From contig CM071598.1 in NCBI GenBank assembly GCA_036435485.1, positions 139,294,148-139,358,147 of the forward strand: DNA of 64,000 bases, written 5' to 3'. This stretch comes from Saposhnikovia divaricata. Taxonomy: Eukaryota; Streptophyta; Magnoliopsida; Apiales; Apiaceae. A program made the position numbers and the translations under genes. Under the pieces are notes generated by a model, which was not told where the DNA came from, searched no databases, and was given only the letters and a program-made list of their open reading frames with translations. This document shows, in pieces, positions 23,445 to 34,639 of the stretch. Each line of letters opens with the position of its first letter. Positions within the stretch are counted from its first letter, which is position 1.

Positions 23445-23951
23445 TGTTAAATATAATTGATGTGTTTTAATCAGTGTTTAAGTGTTACAGTGAATTATCA
23501 GAGTTTAGCTGGAAGCAGTCAGAGTTTAGTGTAAACTCTGACAGATGGAAGCTCGACAGAGTTTGTCAAACTCTGTCTGGAGGCAGCGTCTACTGGTCAA
23601 CAGTGATTGAAGATTTATTATGGAAGTGATATCTTTGAAGATTGGATAGCTATCAAAGAGATCGAGTTGACTTAGGAGACGTGTGACAATCTGTAATTGA
23701 TATCATTGTATAGCTGATTATTAGGAATATCAATTAGAGATTGTATCGAAGCTGTATGTTTTATAAATACAGTTAGGTTAACCCTAGAAGGGTATCGTGC
23801 AACGAATTATCTTTATTGTAACCTAGCAGCTCTTTGTGATAGTTTACATCACGAAGAGGGTTCTTAATACCAGAAGTTTTTAAGTGCATAAACGTCTTAC
23901 TTGTTAAACTCTCATACGAATTTGATTATTAATTGTGTATTCGACCTAACA
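23445..23951 (+). repeat. 3' LTR of element B
   Basis: 507 bp, differing from the 5' LTR at two sites by eye (CTTTG versus CTCTG in the first third, and GGCCTAACA versus GACCTAACA at the end). Followed by the TSD CCTAA. Confidence 0.95.
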
Positions 23952-23956
23952 CCTAA

Positions 23957-26192
23957 TTTTAATCAAGGTTTTTCGGACTATCCCGCTTTTGATCAAGTTA
24001 ATGCGGTGTCTCAACCACCCACTAGGAACGACCCGTTTGCTCCTACTTACAATCCCGGGTGGAGGAATCACCCGAATTTCTCGTGGAACCAAAGCCAAAA
24101 TTACCAAAATCCACCTTCTTTTCAACCTCCTTTTCAAAATGCTCCTTCTTTCCAAAAACCCAATCAACATTCTTACTCGACTCCGAATCAAGGTAATTTT
24201 CCAAACGCGCCTCAAAATCACGTTCCTTATCCAACTCAAGCTTCCGCCCACCCACCCGGCTTTCATAAGTCAGATAAGAGAATTAATTCTTTGGAAAAGA
24301 CTCTTGATGCGCTTTTGAAATCAACAACTAATTTGGCTCAATCTCAACAAACTTTCATGCAAACCATGACTCAAGATAGGCAACTTTTGAATGCTAGTAC
24401 TCAAGTATTATCTAAGTTAGAGGTTCAAGTAAGTCAATTAGCTAATGCCATGTGTGAGCGAGAGAAGAATAAGTTCCCGAGTCAACCTGAGGTTAACCCT
24501 AAATTCCCTATAAACCAAAGACTTTATGAAAGTGTGAATGCTGTCATTTCTTTAAGGTCGGGAAAACAAGTCGATAATCAAGTAGGAATCGAGTCTTCCA
24601 AAGACAAAAAAGACAAGTCAAATGTTGAATCCAATCCTAAACTCGATCCTTCAAACCATATTCCAAATCCCGAGCCTTTCAAGTCATCTAATCTCACACC
24701 TTTAACTCTTGAACCTTCATCTTCCAAATCTATCCCCGAGTCATCAAAATCTTCTCATTCATCAATTTCACCGAATGAACCTTCGTCTCTTAGTAAATCA
24801 CTTCAAAAATCTACTCCCGAAGAACCTATCGAACGAGTCTTTAAGCCTAAAGCTCCTTATCCGCAAAGACTCCTTCCTAATAAACAATCGCCTCAAGTGG
24901 AAAAGATTTTGGATGTTTTCAAACAAGTCGAGATCAACATTCCTCTTTTAGACATGATTCAACAAGTTCCCTCCTCTGCGAAATGTCTTAAAGAGTTGTG
25001 TACTCATAAACGAACCACCCAAGTCCCTAAGAAAGCCTTCTTGACGTCCCAAGTGAGCTCAATTCTTTCTAACCAAATTCCCGTGAAGTACAAGGACCCC
25101 GGTTGTCCAACTATTTCATGTGTCATAGGTAATACTTTCGTGGACAAGGCTTTACTTGACTTAGGCGCTAGTGTGAACTTGCTTCCATTTTTCGTTTATC
25201 AAGCCCTAGGTTTAGGCGAGCTCAAAAAGACCAATATTACACTTCAACTTGCCGATCGTTCTATAAAAATGCCCAAGGGATTAATTGAAGATGTCTTGAT
25301 TAAAATTGGTGATTTTATCTTCCCGGTTGACTTTGTTGTCCTCGAGACTCAACCCGTCACAAATCCTAATAACCAAATTCCTATCATTCTAGGACGACCT
25401 TTTCTTGCTACATCTAATGCCTTGATTAACTGTAGGAATGGTTCGATGAAACTCACTTTCGGTAACATGACCATTGACCTTAACATTTTCAACGTTGGAA
25501 AAGAACCCAACGACCTTTTTAAGCAACCAATAGGAGTCAATGTGGTTAACAAGTTTGTCACATGGTCTAGCTTTGAGGATAGTGAGATTGAGTCTCTTCT
25601 CAAAGAGGATTTCAAAGTCAACCATGAGTCTAACCAAGAGTATGTTGATTCGTTAAGAAATATAACCTCGGAGGAGATGTTGAGGGAGTTGGACGACATT
25701 TGTTCCAAATGGGAGACTCCACCCGAGGATGTTAATGTGAAAGTCGTTGTCAAAAATCCCGTCGGTGAACCACCTACTTTCGACGAGTTGTTAGGGGCTT
25801 TAAATCACATTTGTTCTAAATGGGAAGCTGAATCTAATACTGACCATGTCAACCCTAGTACCATTGTTACAACTCCCGTTGGTGAGCCACCTCCACTTGA
25901 TTTATTAACACACCCCTCTACCTTCGATCACATTTTCTTGCAAAAAGACAAACTTCTCGCTGCTGTTATCAATAGTGATTTAAACCCGGACCAAGAAATC
26001 CAATTAATTAATCTGCTTAAACAACATAAAGAAGCCTTACTTTGGTCTGTAGAAAACACTAGTGGTTACAATGCTTTTACTTTGAAAGAATATTTTTGTC
26101 TTCTTGCAAAAGTCACTAAGGTGTTAGAGCTTCAACGGCATCTTGAGCTCTTCTCGAAAATTCATTCTTTGTTTCCTACCGGCATCGGCTAA
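23957..26192 (+). pseudogene. Athila gag C-terminus and protease (element A), polymerase missing
   Basis: Resumes the gag frame broken at 5192. A P/N/Q-rich tail is followed by the conserved LRSGK, PYPQRLLP and INIPLLDMIQQVPSSAKCLKE blocks, then the aspartic protease with ALLDLGASVNLLP and ILGRPFLATSNALI. A linker follows with two copies of DDICSKWE/NHICSKWE-type repeats, ending in LLKQHKEALLWSVE, the point where intact Athila pol leads into RT. Here the frame loses RT similarity and stops at 26192. RT, RNase H and integrase are absent from the remaining 1.86 kb, so A is non-autonomous. Confidence 0.88.
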
Positions 26193-28050
26193 TTCGGTTT
26201 TATTCCTTTACCTCCCCTCGTGAAATTCAGGTATGGGGGAGGAATTGTGTGCGTGAGTAGTGTTAATTAGTTGTTTTTCATTTTCATTCTCTCCGTCATC
26301 CCTTGTCAGGTATTATCTCTTCATTCTCATTTACTCATTTCTCTTGCATTTGCATACATTGAGGACAATGCATGATTTAGGTATGGGGGAGGGTTTTTAG
26401 TGTAAATATAAAAATCAGAAAATCCAAAAAAAAATTAAAAAATGAAAAAATCACAAAAAGAGTTCTAATCTTATTCTAGTCTTGTTAATTGATTGCTAGT
26501 TGCTTGATGCACCCTTGCATGCTATGATAATCTTATGATCCATTAGCTTTTGTTTGAGAAGTGATTTGCTAAAGTTCTTGTTCACACACTTACACTAACA
26601 AGGTGAAACTAGTAGACTTATTTGAATTGTGCATGAAATTAGAAGGGCATGATTAGGTGTAAGATGATTTGGTCTTCATGCTTTGAGTACAAGTAGGTGC
26701 ATTGAGGATACCATTTCTTGAGATTAATTATGTTTTACCACACCAAGTGAGATTTTGAGCCTATATGCATATCTTTTGCATTTATATTCTTTTGCTTGAG
26801 TGTCCACTTGTCAATTGCATTGCTAGCACTTGTTTGAATTCTTTCTTGGAACGCATGACATTGATTGATGATAAAATGATAAAGGCATTTAGGAATAACC
26901 TATATTTCCAAAAATATCCACACCATGCTTATGTGATCAATTAGTTAACCCTTTGAGCTTAATCTTATTCTTTCGGTGACACACCACATTACTCGCCTAA
27001 GACCTTTTTCTTGTTTAGCCTTACGTATTCTTGATCCCATTTTGTCAAAGGCTAGTAGGAACTTGAGGGAGCAATGAGGTGTGTGAAATAGGGTTTACTT
27101 TTGTTCATAACTTTTGAGGAAATATTTGTTGTTACCTTGATAGTCGATTTTCAAAATTAAAGCTAAAGGAGGATTATTGTTACATTTATCATTTTCCTTA
27201 AAAAAAATAGAAAAAAGAAAAAAAAAATAAAATAAAATATATACATATGAGAGCATACTTATGTTTTTTGTAATCCTCCTTCATTCGACTAGTCAAGTCT
27301 TTTTGTTGAAAAATGAAAATAAATTGTGTGGGGAGGAAGTTTGGTGTTTTGCTTGATATTCATGGTGACTACTAGCTTTTGACACTTCACCTTATTTTGG
27401 CTTTTCTTGACATACCTTGTCCCTAGCCCCATTACAACCCTAATAAAGACCTTTTGATTGTCATTATTAATGTATGTTGTGATTTAAGTTAGGATGATAC
27501 CAAGTGTCAAGCATGCTTTTGATTTCGTTGGAAATGAGTGATACACTTACCCTTATTTTTGAGCGAATATTCTTTTGTGAGTGAAATGTGAGGTATTGCT
27601 TGTTTTGCATATGAGATCTCAAGTTTTGACTCTGAGGTGTGCCCTTGTAGACTTAGCATGGTTACCAATAATTTTTGCACTTGACATGAACTTATAATCA
27701 CTCTTGCATGGTTCTTTAAATAGACTATGTGAATCCTTGCACTTTCCACACCAAGACTTTGCAACTTCATTTTGATTCTTAAGTTGATGTGTCATGAGAG
27801 GACATGTATGTGTGGTGTACATTGCCATGTAATCTTTTATACAAGCTAGATGGATTTTGTGGGTACATTCACTATAGGCCCTCACGAGACCTCACTCGTC
27901 CACTAGGGCTGCCTAGGGGTTTAAAGGGCTTGTTGCATATGCCAAATGCAACCGTCACACCTACGAAAAGGAGTATAGGACTTTTTATCTAGATTTTCAT
28001 TTTGTTTTTATTTTCCTCGAGGAAGAGCAAAAGATAGGTATGGGGGCATT
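26193..28050 (+). other. Non-coding 3' region and polypurine tract of element A
   Basis: No credible ORF. Two GTATGGGGGAGG tracts (about 26232 and 26381) resemble PPTs, and the PPT proper is GGTATGGGGGCATT ending at 28050, directly before the LTR. The block 26500-27990 matches the internal region of element C in inverted orientation. Confidence 0.75.
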
Positions 28051-29034
28051 TGATAAGTGCATATTTTTATTACCTATTTATTGCTTGAACTCGTATTTTA
28101 ATAAATTATTTGTTGCATTTCAGGAAATTCGTAAATAAATAAAGAAATGGCAAAATAAAGAAATAAAGTGCAAGGAAGAGAAAAAGAGGAAGAAAAAGGA
28201 CCAAAAATGAAAGAAGGAAAAAGAATTAGGAGCTTGGAGCAAAAGGAATAATTCAAGACAAGTGGAAGGTGGAGATCATCCCAACACATTAGAGAAGTGT
28301 AGGGCCAAGATCAACTCTTCAAAGCTTAAGGGGGAATGAAACAAATAGATGGCTAGGATTTCACCACCACACACCACAAATGTATGGTGGGGATTTATCC
28401 AACACCCCCCTTAACCCTAATTCCTATCCTATAAATACCCCATCACCCCCCCTTGTATTTAGTAACTTAGATTTTAGGGTAGATTTAATTTCTTGTATTT
28501 TTTCTTAGTTTCAAATCTTGTAAACACTCATATTATAATTAATGCAATTTTTATTTTCTTTACTTCTTGTCTTGCTCTTTCGTTATTGTTGCCTTGTTTC
28601 GTTATTTTCGTAAATCCAAGTAGTGGACAAAGTAGCGAAATGCTAACCACTATGGGTTGAAAGTAACGATTTTTAATTTCTTGTTCGTAGTTTTAATTCG
28701 TAATTTTACCCCTTTAAATTTCAATTTTATTGTGAGCCATTTTAATTCCAAATCGTCATTTTAGTGTAATTTTAATTCGTAGTTATTTTCTTTATTATTC
28801 GTTTTTAATTTAGAAAAAAAAATGAAAAAAATCTTTTTAATTATCAGTTTCTTATGTAAGCTAATTCGAAGCATAATAGGTTTTTTTTATCCTTTGTTTT
28901 AATACCCAAATTTTCATCTCCTCTGTTTTTCGTTCAAAACCAGCCATCAATTACCTTCTACATTTCTTGTTCTTCTCCTTATTTTCCCCTTTTCTTTTTC
29001 TTATTTTCTTCACAACAAACACCTCCTTCCCTCC

Positions 29035-29084
<50 letters not shown>

Positions 29085-30105
29085 ACAAAAATGCCTCTCC
29101 CTTTTGTTTTATTTCTACTTCAAATTACAAGTTGTTGTTTTGTTTTCCGAGGTCTGTGTATATCTATGGCCAATTCTGCGCGTTTTTATGTTTTTGCTGA
29201 CCTTATTGAGTTGGTTCTGAATCCGTTTACGAGTTTGTACTGCTGTGAACCCGCTATTTCCTTTTAGTCGTTGTGTGGTTGAGTTTGTGCTATTTTCGTT
29301 GCTGTGTTGAGTCAATTACCGAGTCCATTGTTAAGTTTTAAGATTGCCATTGTTCTGTTCTGCGTTGGTTTCTTGTTCATTCACGGAGTCTGTCGAGTTT
29401 TGTGTTTGCTATTTTTGTTTTTGGCGAGTTGACCTGCTGTTTGCTGAGTTGCTATTGCTGTCATAGTTGTCGATTAGTTATGCAATTTATAGTTTTTATC
29501 TTAGCTCGAATGTTGAATGCTGGAGTTGGTTTGAGTGTTTGCTATGGTTTTAATTCGAGTTTTGTGGCTAAGAGTTTGATGTACTGAGTTTAATTTCTCT
29601 GCGAGTCACCATTTCCACGATATGTCAAGTTCTCTCAAATTAAATTTTTGTTGAGTTTTGTCCATTGCTGGTGACTTGTTTATATCCTGTTTTGTTTTCC
29701 CAAAGTTGCTAGTTTCCTAATGTGCAAAGTTCGCAGTGTTTCTGGCTCCCTAGTGTTTTGTGAATTTTGATTTTTGGATTTTTGGCTACTTAAAACAATT
29801 TTTTTAAAATACTTTATTTTCTTAGAACTTTCTTTAATTAAAATGTGTTCTTTTAAATAAAAAAATAGGTTTTAGAATAAAATTTAATTTCGTTTTTAAT
29901 TAGTTTTAGGTAGTTTAATTTTCTTTTAGGTTTTAATTATTAGAAATCAAAATTTTTCCAAAAACCCAAATTTATTCTAATTCGATTAAGTTGAAAGTTA
30001 AGGTTTGCGAAAATATTAGTCTCCGAGGAACGAATCAATCTAAAATTACAACGAAACGAATTGTGCGCTTGCGATTCAGATGTCTTAATTATTTTTAGCA
30101 CAACA
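28051..30105 (+). repeat. 3' LTR of element A
   Basis: About 2055 bp, TGATAAGTGC to ACAACA, followed by TSD GTTGT. It carries about 74 bp (near 28269-28342) absent from the 5' LTR, a TATA-like CTATAAATAC near 28430, and a CT run at about 29040-29083. Confidence 0.93.
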
Positions 30106-30110
30106 GTTGT

Positions 30111-32363
30111 TCTTCTTCTTAACACACACAAAACCTGCAGTTTAAGTATAAATCTTGGTTTTGTGATTGCTGTTCAGAGCTTCGTGTTAAGGACTTAACA
30201 ATTGACCAATGTTGGTATCAAATTGGTATGTGTCTATACAATTGGTTAGGAACTAATGTTTGATTTTCAGGATCTAACAATTGGAAGACAAGACCTATCA
30301 AGTGCTAACAATTTCTAATAGTTGGTATCTATCTTACAGGACCTAAAGCATGATAAAATAGTTTTGTTAGTATTGGTTTAAACATTAACTTACATTAATT
30401 CGATTAATTTTTATTAATTGAATTTTTGTCCTTGTTTTTGTTTAGTAAAACCAGCTTAAGATCTATATCTTCCTAAATTCAAAATCTCTTTCTACAACTG
30501 TGATTGCTTAAATTGTAAATCTTTTGAAATCACAACTGTACATCATTTCTCTTAAGATAAAATGCAATATTTTCTTAGAAAACTTTTCAATGTTAAAAAT
30601 GCATTCTATCTATGTTGCTCATATTCTGTGATGCAGGTTCATCTACATGAAATTTTGTATTCTCACATGTTTAGTCATAAGGTTGTAAACTCAACAACTT
30701 TTGTCCCAGACTACAATCAAACTCTAACACATTCTATTTTACCCCCTAAATGGAAGTAACCTATCAGACTAGAGGTCACCAGGGAGTAACTGCACTTGAT
30801 GCAGCAAACAAGGATGTGTGGGATATTCAGTTGGAGAGTCATTACCTTATACACTATCCAAAATATTTCATATGCACAAAGTGAGATTGCACACACCAAG
30901 GATGAATTGACGGAAACCTGTAATCCAACCATTTTACGGTTATGATTATAAGTTAAAGGTTCTTTAATGAATCAAGAGTCTTCACAGACCTCGAGAGAAG
31001 GTATTGATCTCAAATGCAAAATTCAACAAGATCATTATCTAACTCCCCAGAGGGAACATCTCTTGATCCTGCGGGTAACGGGTCCGACATAGGTGCGGAT
31101 CGGCAACTTGTAGACTATGATTCAGATTTACCTGATGAGTTTAACAAGGTGATGTCTTCACAGACATTTGAAGGGAACTTTGATCTCAATGCTAAATTTT
31201 ATAGATCATTGTCTACCTTCTCAGAATTCAAATCTGAAAACCCTAAAAAGGGAAAATTAGCAACTTGTAGATTATGACTCAGACTCGTCTGACGAGTCCA
31301 ACGAGGATTTGGGATTTGCGAACTCCCATTGCACCACCACTGACCTCTCTTGAAGGGGCTAGGGTGATTTTTCTTTGCAGGTACACTAAAGGATGTTAGA
31401 GCAATGAGTGAAAAACTAGTGAGCAAGAGTGTAAACACAAAGAAAAGTGAGACACTCAACCAAATGAGTGGAGAGAAGAGTGAAACACTTGTGAGGTACA
31501 CTAAACACTATCACACACTCACAGTGAGGAAGAAAATGAAACTTCCTTTCTAACAAAGCTTTATCAATTGATTTCAATGTACTCTAACGATTGGTATAAA
31601 TTGGTAACAATTTGGTATCAACTACTTTATCAATTAGTTGAATGGAGGATTCCTCAACTAAGGGGGAGAGATATATTGAAAAAGATATATTGAAGTTAAA
31701 GCTTACCTTAGTAGGATATACTCAACTAAGGGGGAGAAGTATGGGGTACAAGTAAAAGAAGAGTGAGTTAGAAAGGGGGAGCAGTAAAGACTGTGCTTAG
31801 GATGAGAAGCAAGTCAAGTTACTAAGGGGGAGATTTAGATGGAGAAGTAAAGGACTTTCAGTTGAAATGAAAGTGGAGATATAAGGAGAATTACATCACA
31901 ATACTATTCTATTAGTCTTTCAATGTACTATGTATAAAGGCTAAGTGGAAGAGTAGTAAATTCACCAGAAGTTATAGAAATGGTATTGATTCACCATTGT
32001 CTATATAGTAGGAACAACTGTTTTTCTTTAGTGAGAAAAGCTGTGTCAAAAATGGGAAGTGATTGTAAATCAAAAACTGCTGATAATCACCAATGTAAGA
32101 TGTGAAGGATTATCAAGAAGAGATATGAAGAATCAGAAATGAAGATGAGTTATCTATTGAAGATCAGTTCAGTGCTAGAGGAACAATCATCTATCATTTC
32201 ATCAACTGAAGATTCTGGAATTGTTAAATCTAAACCAGAGAAATTTTTTTTGTATTATTTACTTAGTTCTTAAAAGTTTTATCTTTTTCTTGTTTAAGTG
32301 AGTTAGTTGAGTTATCCTCTAGGTATTTTCTTGTTATTGTCTAACAAACAAATAGGGAGAGAT
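30111..32363 (+). other. 3' region of element D with several polypurine tracts
   Basis: Only short ORFs occur, such as 31014-31277 (MQNSTRSLSN), which I do not recognise. The word TTGGTATC recurs near 30214, 30322 and 31608. Four AGGGGGAG-type tracts lie at about 31660, 31728, 31774 and 31824, and the last purine tract AAATAGGGAGAGAT abuts the LTR. Multiple PPTs are a known Sirevirus trait. Confidence 0.6.
31658..31835 (+). promoter_or_regulatory. Cluster of four polypurine-tract-like sequences (element D)
   Basis: CTAAGGGGGAGAG, CTAAGGGGGAGAAG, AAAGGGGGAGCAG and CTAAGGGGGAGATT occur within 180 bp. They match PPTs of elements B and E in form. Confidence 0.7.
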
Positions 32364-32661
32364 TGAAAGGAATATGATGTAGCCTATTTGTATTTCGAGG
32401 ATACAACTCAACTTAAACAAGATTGTAATAGTACATAGTATATAGACTGTCACAAGGAATCTCAGATTGTATTATCTGTCAGAAGAAAAAGATCAAGGTC
32501 AATCTACAGACTTGAGGAATTACTACATTGAAAGAAGTTCAGACATCTGATCAAGCCTCAGTGAAGTATTCGTTAAAGAAGTGGATTCATTTAAAGTGAC
32601 AGAGATTTCGACAGTGACAGAGACAGTACAGAAGAATTAATAGAGAGAGGAGAAAAGAAAA

Positions 32662-32945
32662 ATGAACCAGATGTTAAAGTCAAAATATAAAGAACAGTCA
32701 TTGCGGTTAGTCACTCATGAACCAGACAGTACATCGAGTGTCAACATTAAACAGTGGTTGTTTATCATTAACTTCAGTGGTTCAAGCTGTCAAGACTGGT
32801 ATGTTAAGAGAAGAAAGGAACCAAATCATAGAGTCAAAAATAAAGACAAGCCGTTGGAGTTAGTCGCTCATGAACCAGACCGTGCATCGAGCGTCAACGA
32901 AAATCCGGTGGTAATTCTTTATTACTTTCAGTGGTTCAAGAAAAA
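32662..32945 (+). repeat. Degenerate two-copy direct repeat in LTR of element D
   Basis: Both copies contain GTTAGTC(A/G)CTCATGAACCAGA, then (A/G)CATCGAG(T/C)GTCAACand later TTCAGTGGTTCAAG. The unit is about 150 bp. Confidence 0.75.
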
Positions 32946-33517
32946 GATTTGAGCTGTCAAAAGATTTATATTAATTCTATTTTAATTAATATAATTATGT
33001 AATTGATTTAATTTAATAAATTAATTCATTCTGAATTAATTTATTTATTAAAATAATTATCTTGTTAATTAATTTTGAATTAATGTATTAATCTAAATTG
33101 ATTTAATTATTTAATTAATTAATCATTATTTACTTAAATGATTAATTGATTAAATTTAATTAAGTCAAAAGAAACAAAACAAATAAAAAAAAGGAGGAGG
33201 AAGTAACAGGTTACTTGCTTGTTTGTGGTCGACAAAAGAAAGAAAAAAAAAAAAAAAAAGACAGCAAAGCAAAGTAAACAGCATGCATGTAAAAGGAAAA
33301 AGAGGAACCAAAAGTAAATATACATGTGCTCATGCTGTCGGACGAAGTAACGCGCCTGCATAGCGCGTGCGTGACACACGCCTGGTAGACAGCAGAAACA
33401 GTTCGCGCGTGTCTTACAGTCTCCCTTCTCGCGACTGGTTTTCAGTTGACAGCAGAATATTTTGTTTACAAATTCAATCATACAGCCGAATTATTTAATT
33501 TTAATAAGACAATCTCG

Positions 33518-33663
33518 ATTTGCCGATTGTATTGCCTATTGTCTTGGCAATACAAGTTGATTATCTTGGTGGTTTTGGATTGTCTTGCCTATTGTCTTGG
33601 CAGTACAAAATTGATTGTCTTGGAAGAACAGATTGTCTTGCCGATTGTCTTGGCAGTACAAAT
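33518..33663 (+). repeat. Degenerate tandem repeat upstream of the TATA-like site in LTR of element D
   Basis: The phrases TTGCC(T/G)ATTGTCTTGGCA and AGTACAA recur three times, with GATTGTCTTGG variants between. It ends about 25 bp before the TATA-like CTATATTAAATC, a position where enhancer repeats are often found in LTRs. Confidence 0.78.
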
Positions 33664-34156
33664 GAAAAAGAAAAGAGGCAGAAGACTATATTAAATCAAG
33701 ACAGGCGGCCAGAACACAACACACACAGAACATATCATCTTCAGGAAACAAAAAGCTATTCTCTCTTATCAAGAACATAAACTGCAGGAGCTGGAAAAAT
33801 TCATAGAAAATCAAGTTCATCTTATTTTTAATATCTGATCCGATAGAACTTGTTTACTTGAGTCTCTTGTACTATTAGCGAGTTTTTACTCCTAATCTAT
33901 GTCTCGATTTTTATTAACAAATCTAGAAAAATTCATGCCGAATTTTCTAATTTGTTTTTATTAACTAGATATAAATTCTGTACTGTATTTGTAACAAACC
34001 CCTCAAGTTAATATAATTTTATATTCAACTTGAATTTTGTTTCATTTAATTCCGCTCAAATTTGTCAAAATATAAATTAAATTTATCCGGACAAATTTCG
34101 ATTAAACAGTACCGTTTGTATTCAACCCCCCCTTCTACAAACATATTGGACCTAAC

Positions 34157-34602
34157 ATAAATATCAAATAGATAACTCTAAATATGTGTTCAAAAAATTA
34201 AAGTAATCTTTTGCTGATTCCGCACATTTTTCTTGAATGTTAACGCAACCAAATGAATAATTGTTAAATTATAGTATTTTAGATGATATTTTTAGATTTT
34301 TAAAAATTTATTTACTATTTATTTTTAATTTTATAGTTATTTTTCTTGTTTTAATTAAAAATAAATAGTAAATGAACTTTTTAAATTCTAAATATATTAT
34401 CTAAAATACTAGAATGTACTATTAATTATTCATTTGGTTGTGGTAGCTTGAAAAAAGATGTGCACAATCAACAAAAGATTACTTTTATTTTTCAAACACA
34501 TATTTAGAGTTATCTATTTGATATTTATTATGACTTTAGTGATTCAAATAATATCGAAATAAAATCGGTGATCCTTCTGATATATTGAAGTGAAATAAGT
34601 GA
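34157..34602. mobile_element. Fold-back MITE, left end probably removed by insertion of element D
   Basis: 34157-34340 and 34345-34528 are nearly perfect inverted repeats (for example AAATATCAAATAGATAACTC at the left and its complement at the right) around a short loop. The left arm starts exactly where D's LTR ends. On the right the sequence runs on to about AAGTGACCC at 34602 with no partner on the left, suggesting D inserted inside the left arm. Confidence 0.72.
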
Positions 34603-34639
34603 CCCAGTTGATAATTAAGCCGATAAAGTACTATACTAT

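Larger units (their letters stand above)
5193..23951 (+). mobile_element. Element B: Sirevirus-like Copia retrotransposon with extra ORFs, split by element C
   Basis: Identical-length LTRs (507 bp each; 5193-5699 and 23445-23951) differ at only two positions by eye. The TSD is CCTAA (5188-5192 and 23952-23956). The PBS TGGTATCAGAGC fits initiator-Met tRNA. Gene order is gag, pol (PR-INT-RT-RH, the Copia order), then a long 3' region with an antisense ORF and a sense extra ORF, a PPT and the 3' LTR. The extra ORF after pol is a Sirevirus trait. Without C the element is about 12.5 kb. It looks young, but gag and the extra ORF carry stops and frame changes. Confidence 0.94.
1343..30105 (+). mobile_element. 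Element A: Athila-type Gypsy retrotransposon, non-autonomous, split by element B
   Basis: Two long direct repeats (1343-3336 and 28051-30105) begin TGATAAGTGC and end CACAACA. They are flanked by identical 5-bp duplications GTTGT (1338-1342, 30106-30110). The PBS TGGCGCCGCTGCCGGGGA fits the tRNA-Asp type used by Athila elements. A gag-protease reading frame is present, but RT, RNase H and integrase are absent, so A must have depended on a partner. Without B and C its length is about 10 kb. The LTRs differ by about 41 substitutions by eye plus several indels, making A the oldest complete insertion here. Element B interrupts its gag. Confidence 0.92.
1..34157 (+). mobile_element. Element D: partial Sirevirus-like Copia retrotransposon, interrupted by element A
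   Basis: The left edge holds the end of a Copia pol ORF (RNase H). The segment after 30110 carries purine tracts and then a terminal repeat at 32364-34157 that begins TG and ends CA. The two parts are joined across element A by the GTTGT target duplication (1338-1342 and 30106-30110), which argues they were once continuous. Similarity of the RNase H to element B and several AGGGGGAG tracts upstream of the 3' LTR point to the Sirevirus lineage. The 5' LTR, gag and most of pol lie outside the window, so neither full length nor D's own TSD can be checked. This is the oldest layer of the nest by position. Confidence 0.7.
32364..34157 (+). repeat. 3' LTR of element D
   Basis: Begins TGAAAGGAATATG after a purine tract and ends TTGGACCTAACA, the same CCTAACA ending as element B. 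It includes a degenerate duplication at 32662-32945, AT-rich TTAATTAA-type low complexity at about 32960-33170, tandem repeats at 33518-33663 and a TATA-like CTATATTAAATC near 33686. The 5' partner lies outside the window, so the borders rest on TG/CA ends, PPT and family resemblance. Confidence 0.65.

Noticed and set aside
33134..33481. 115-codon minus-strand ORF with phenylalanine runs
   Set aside because: It is the complement of a poly-A and GAA-rich tract in the LTR of D; low complexity, not a membrane protein.
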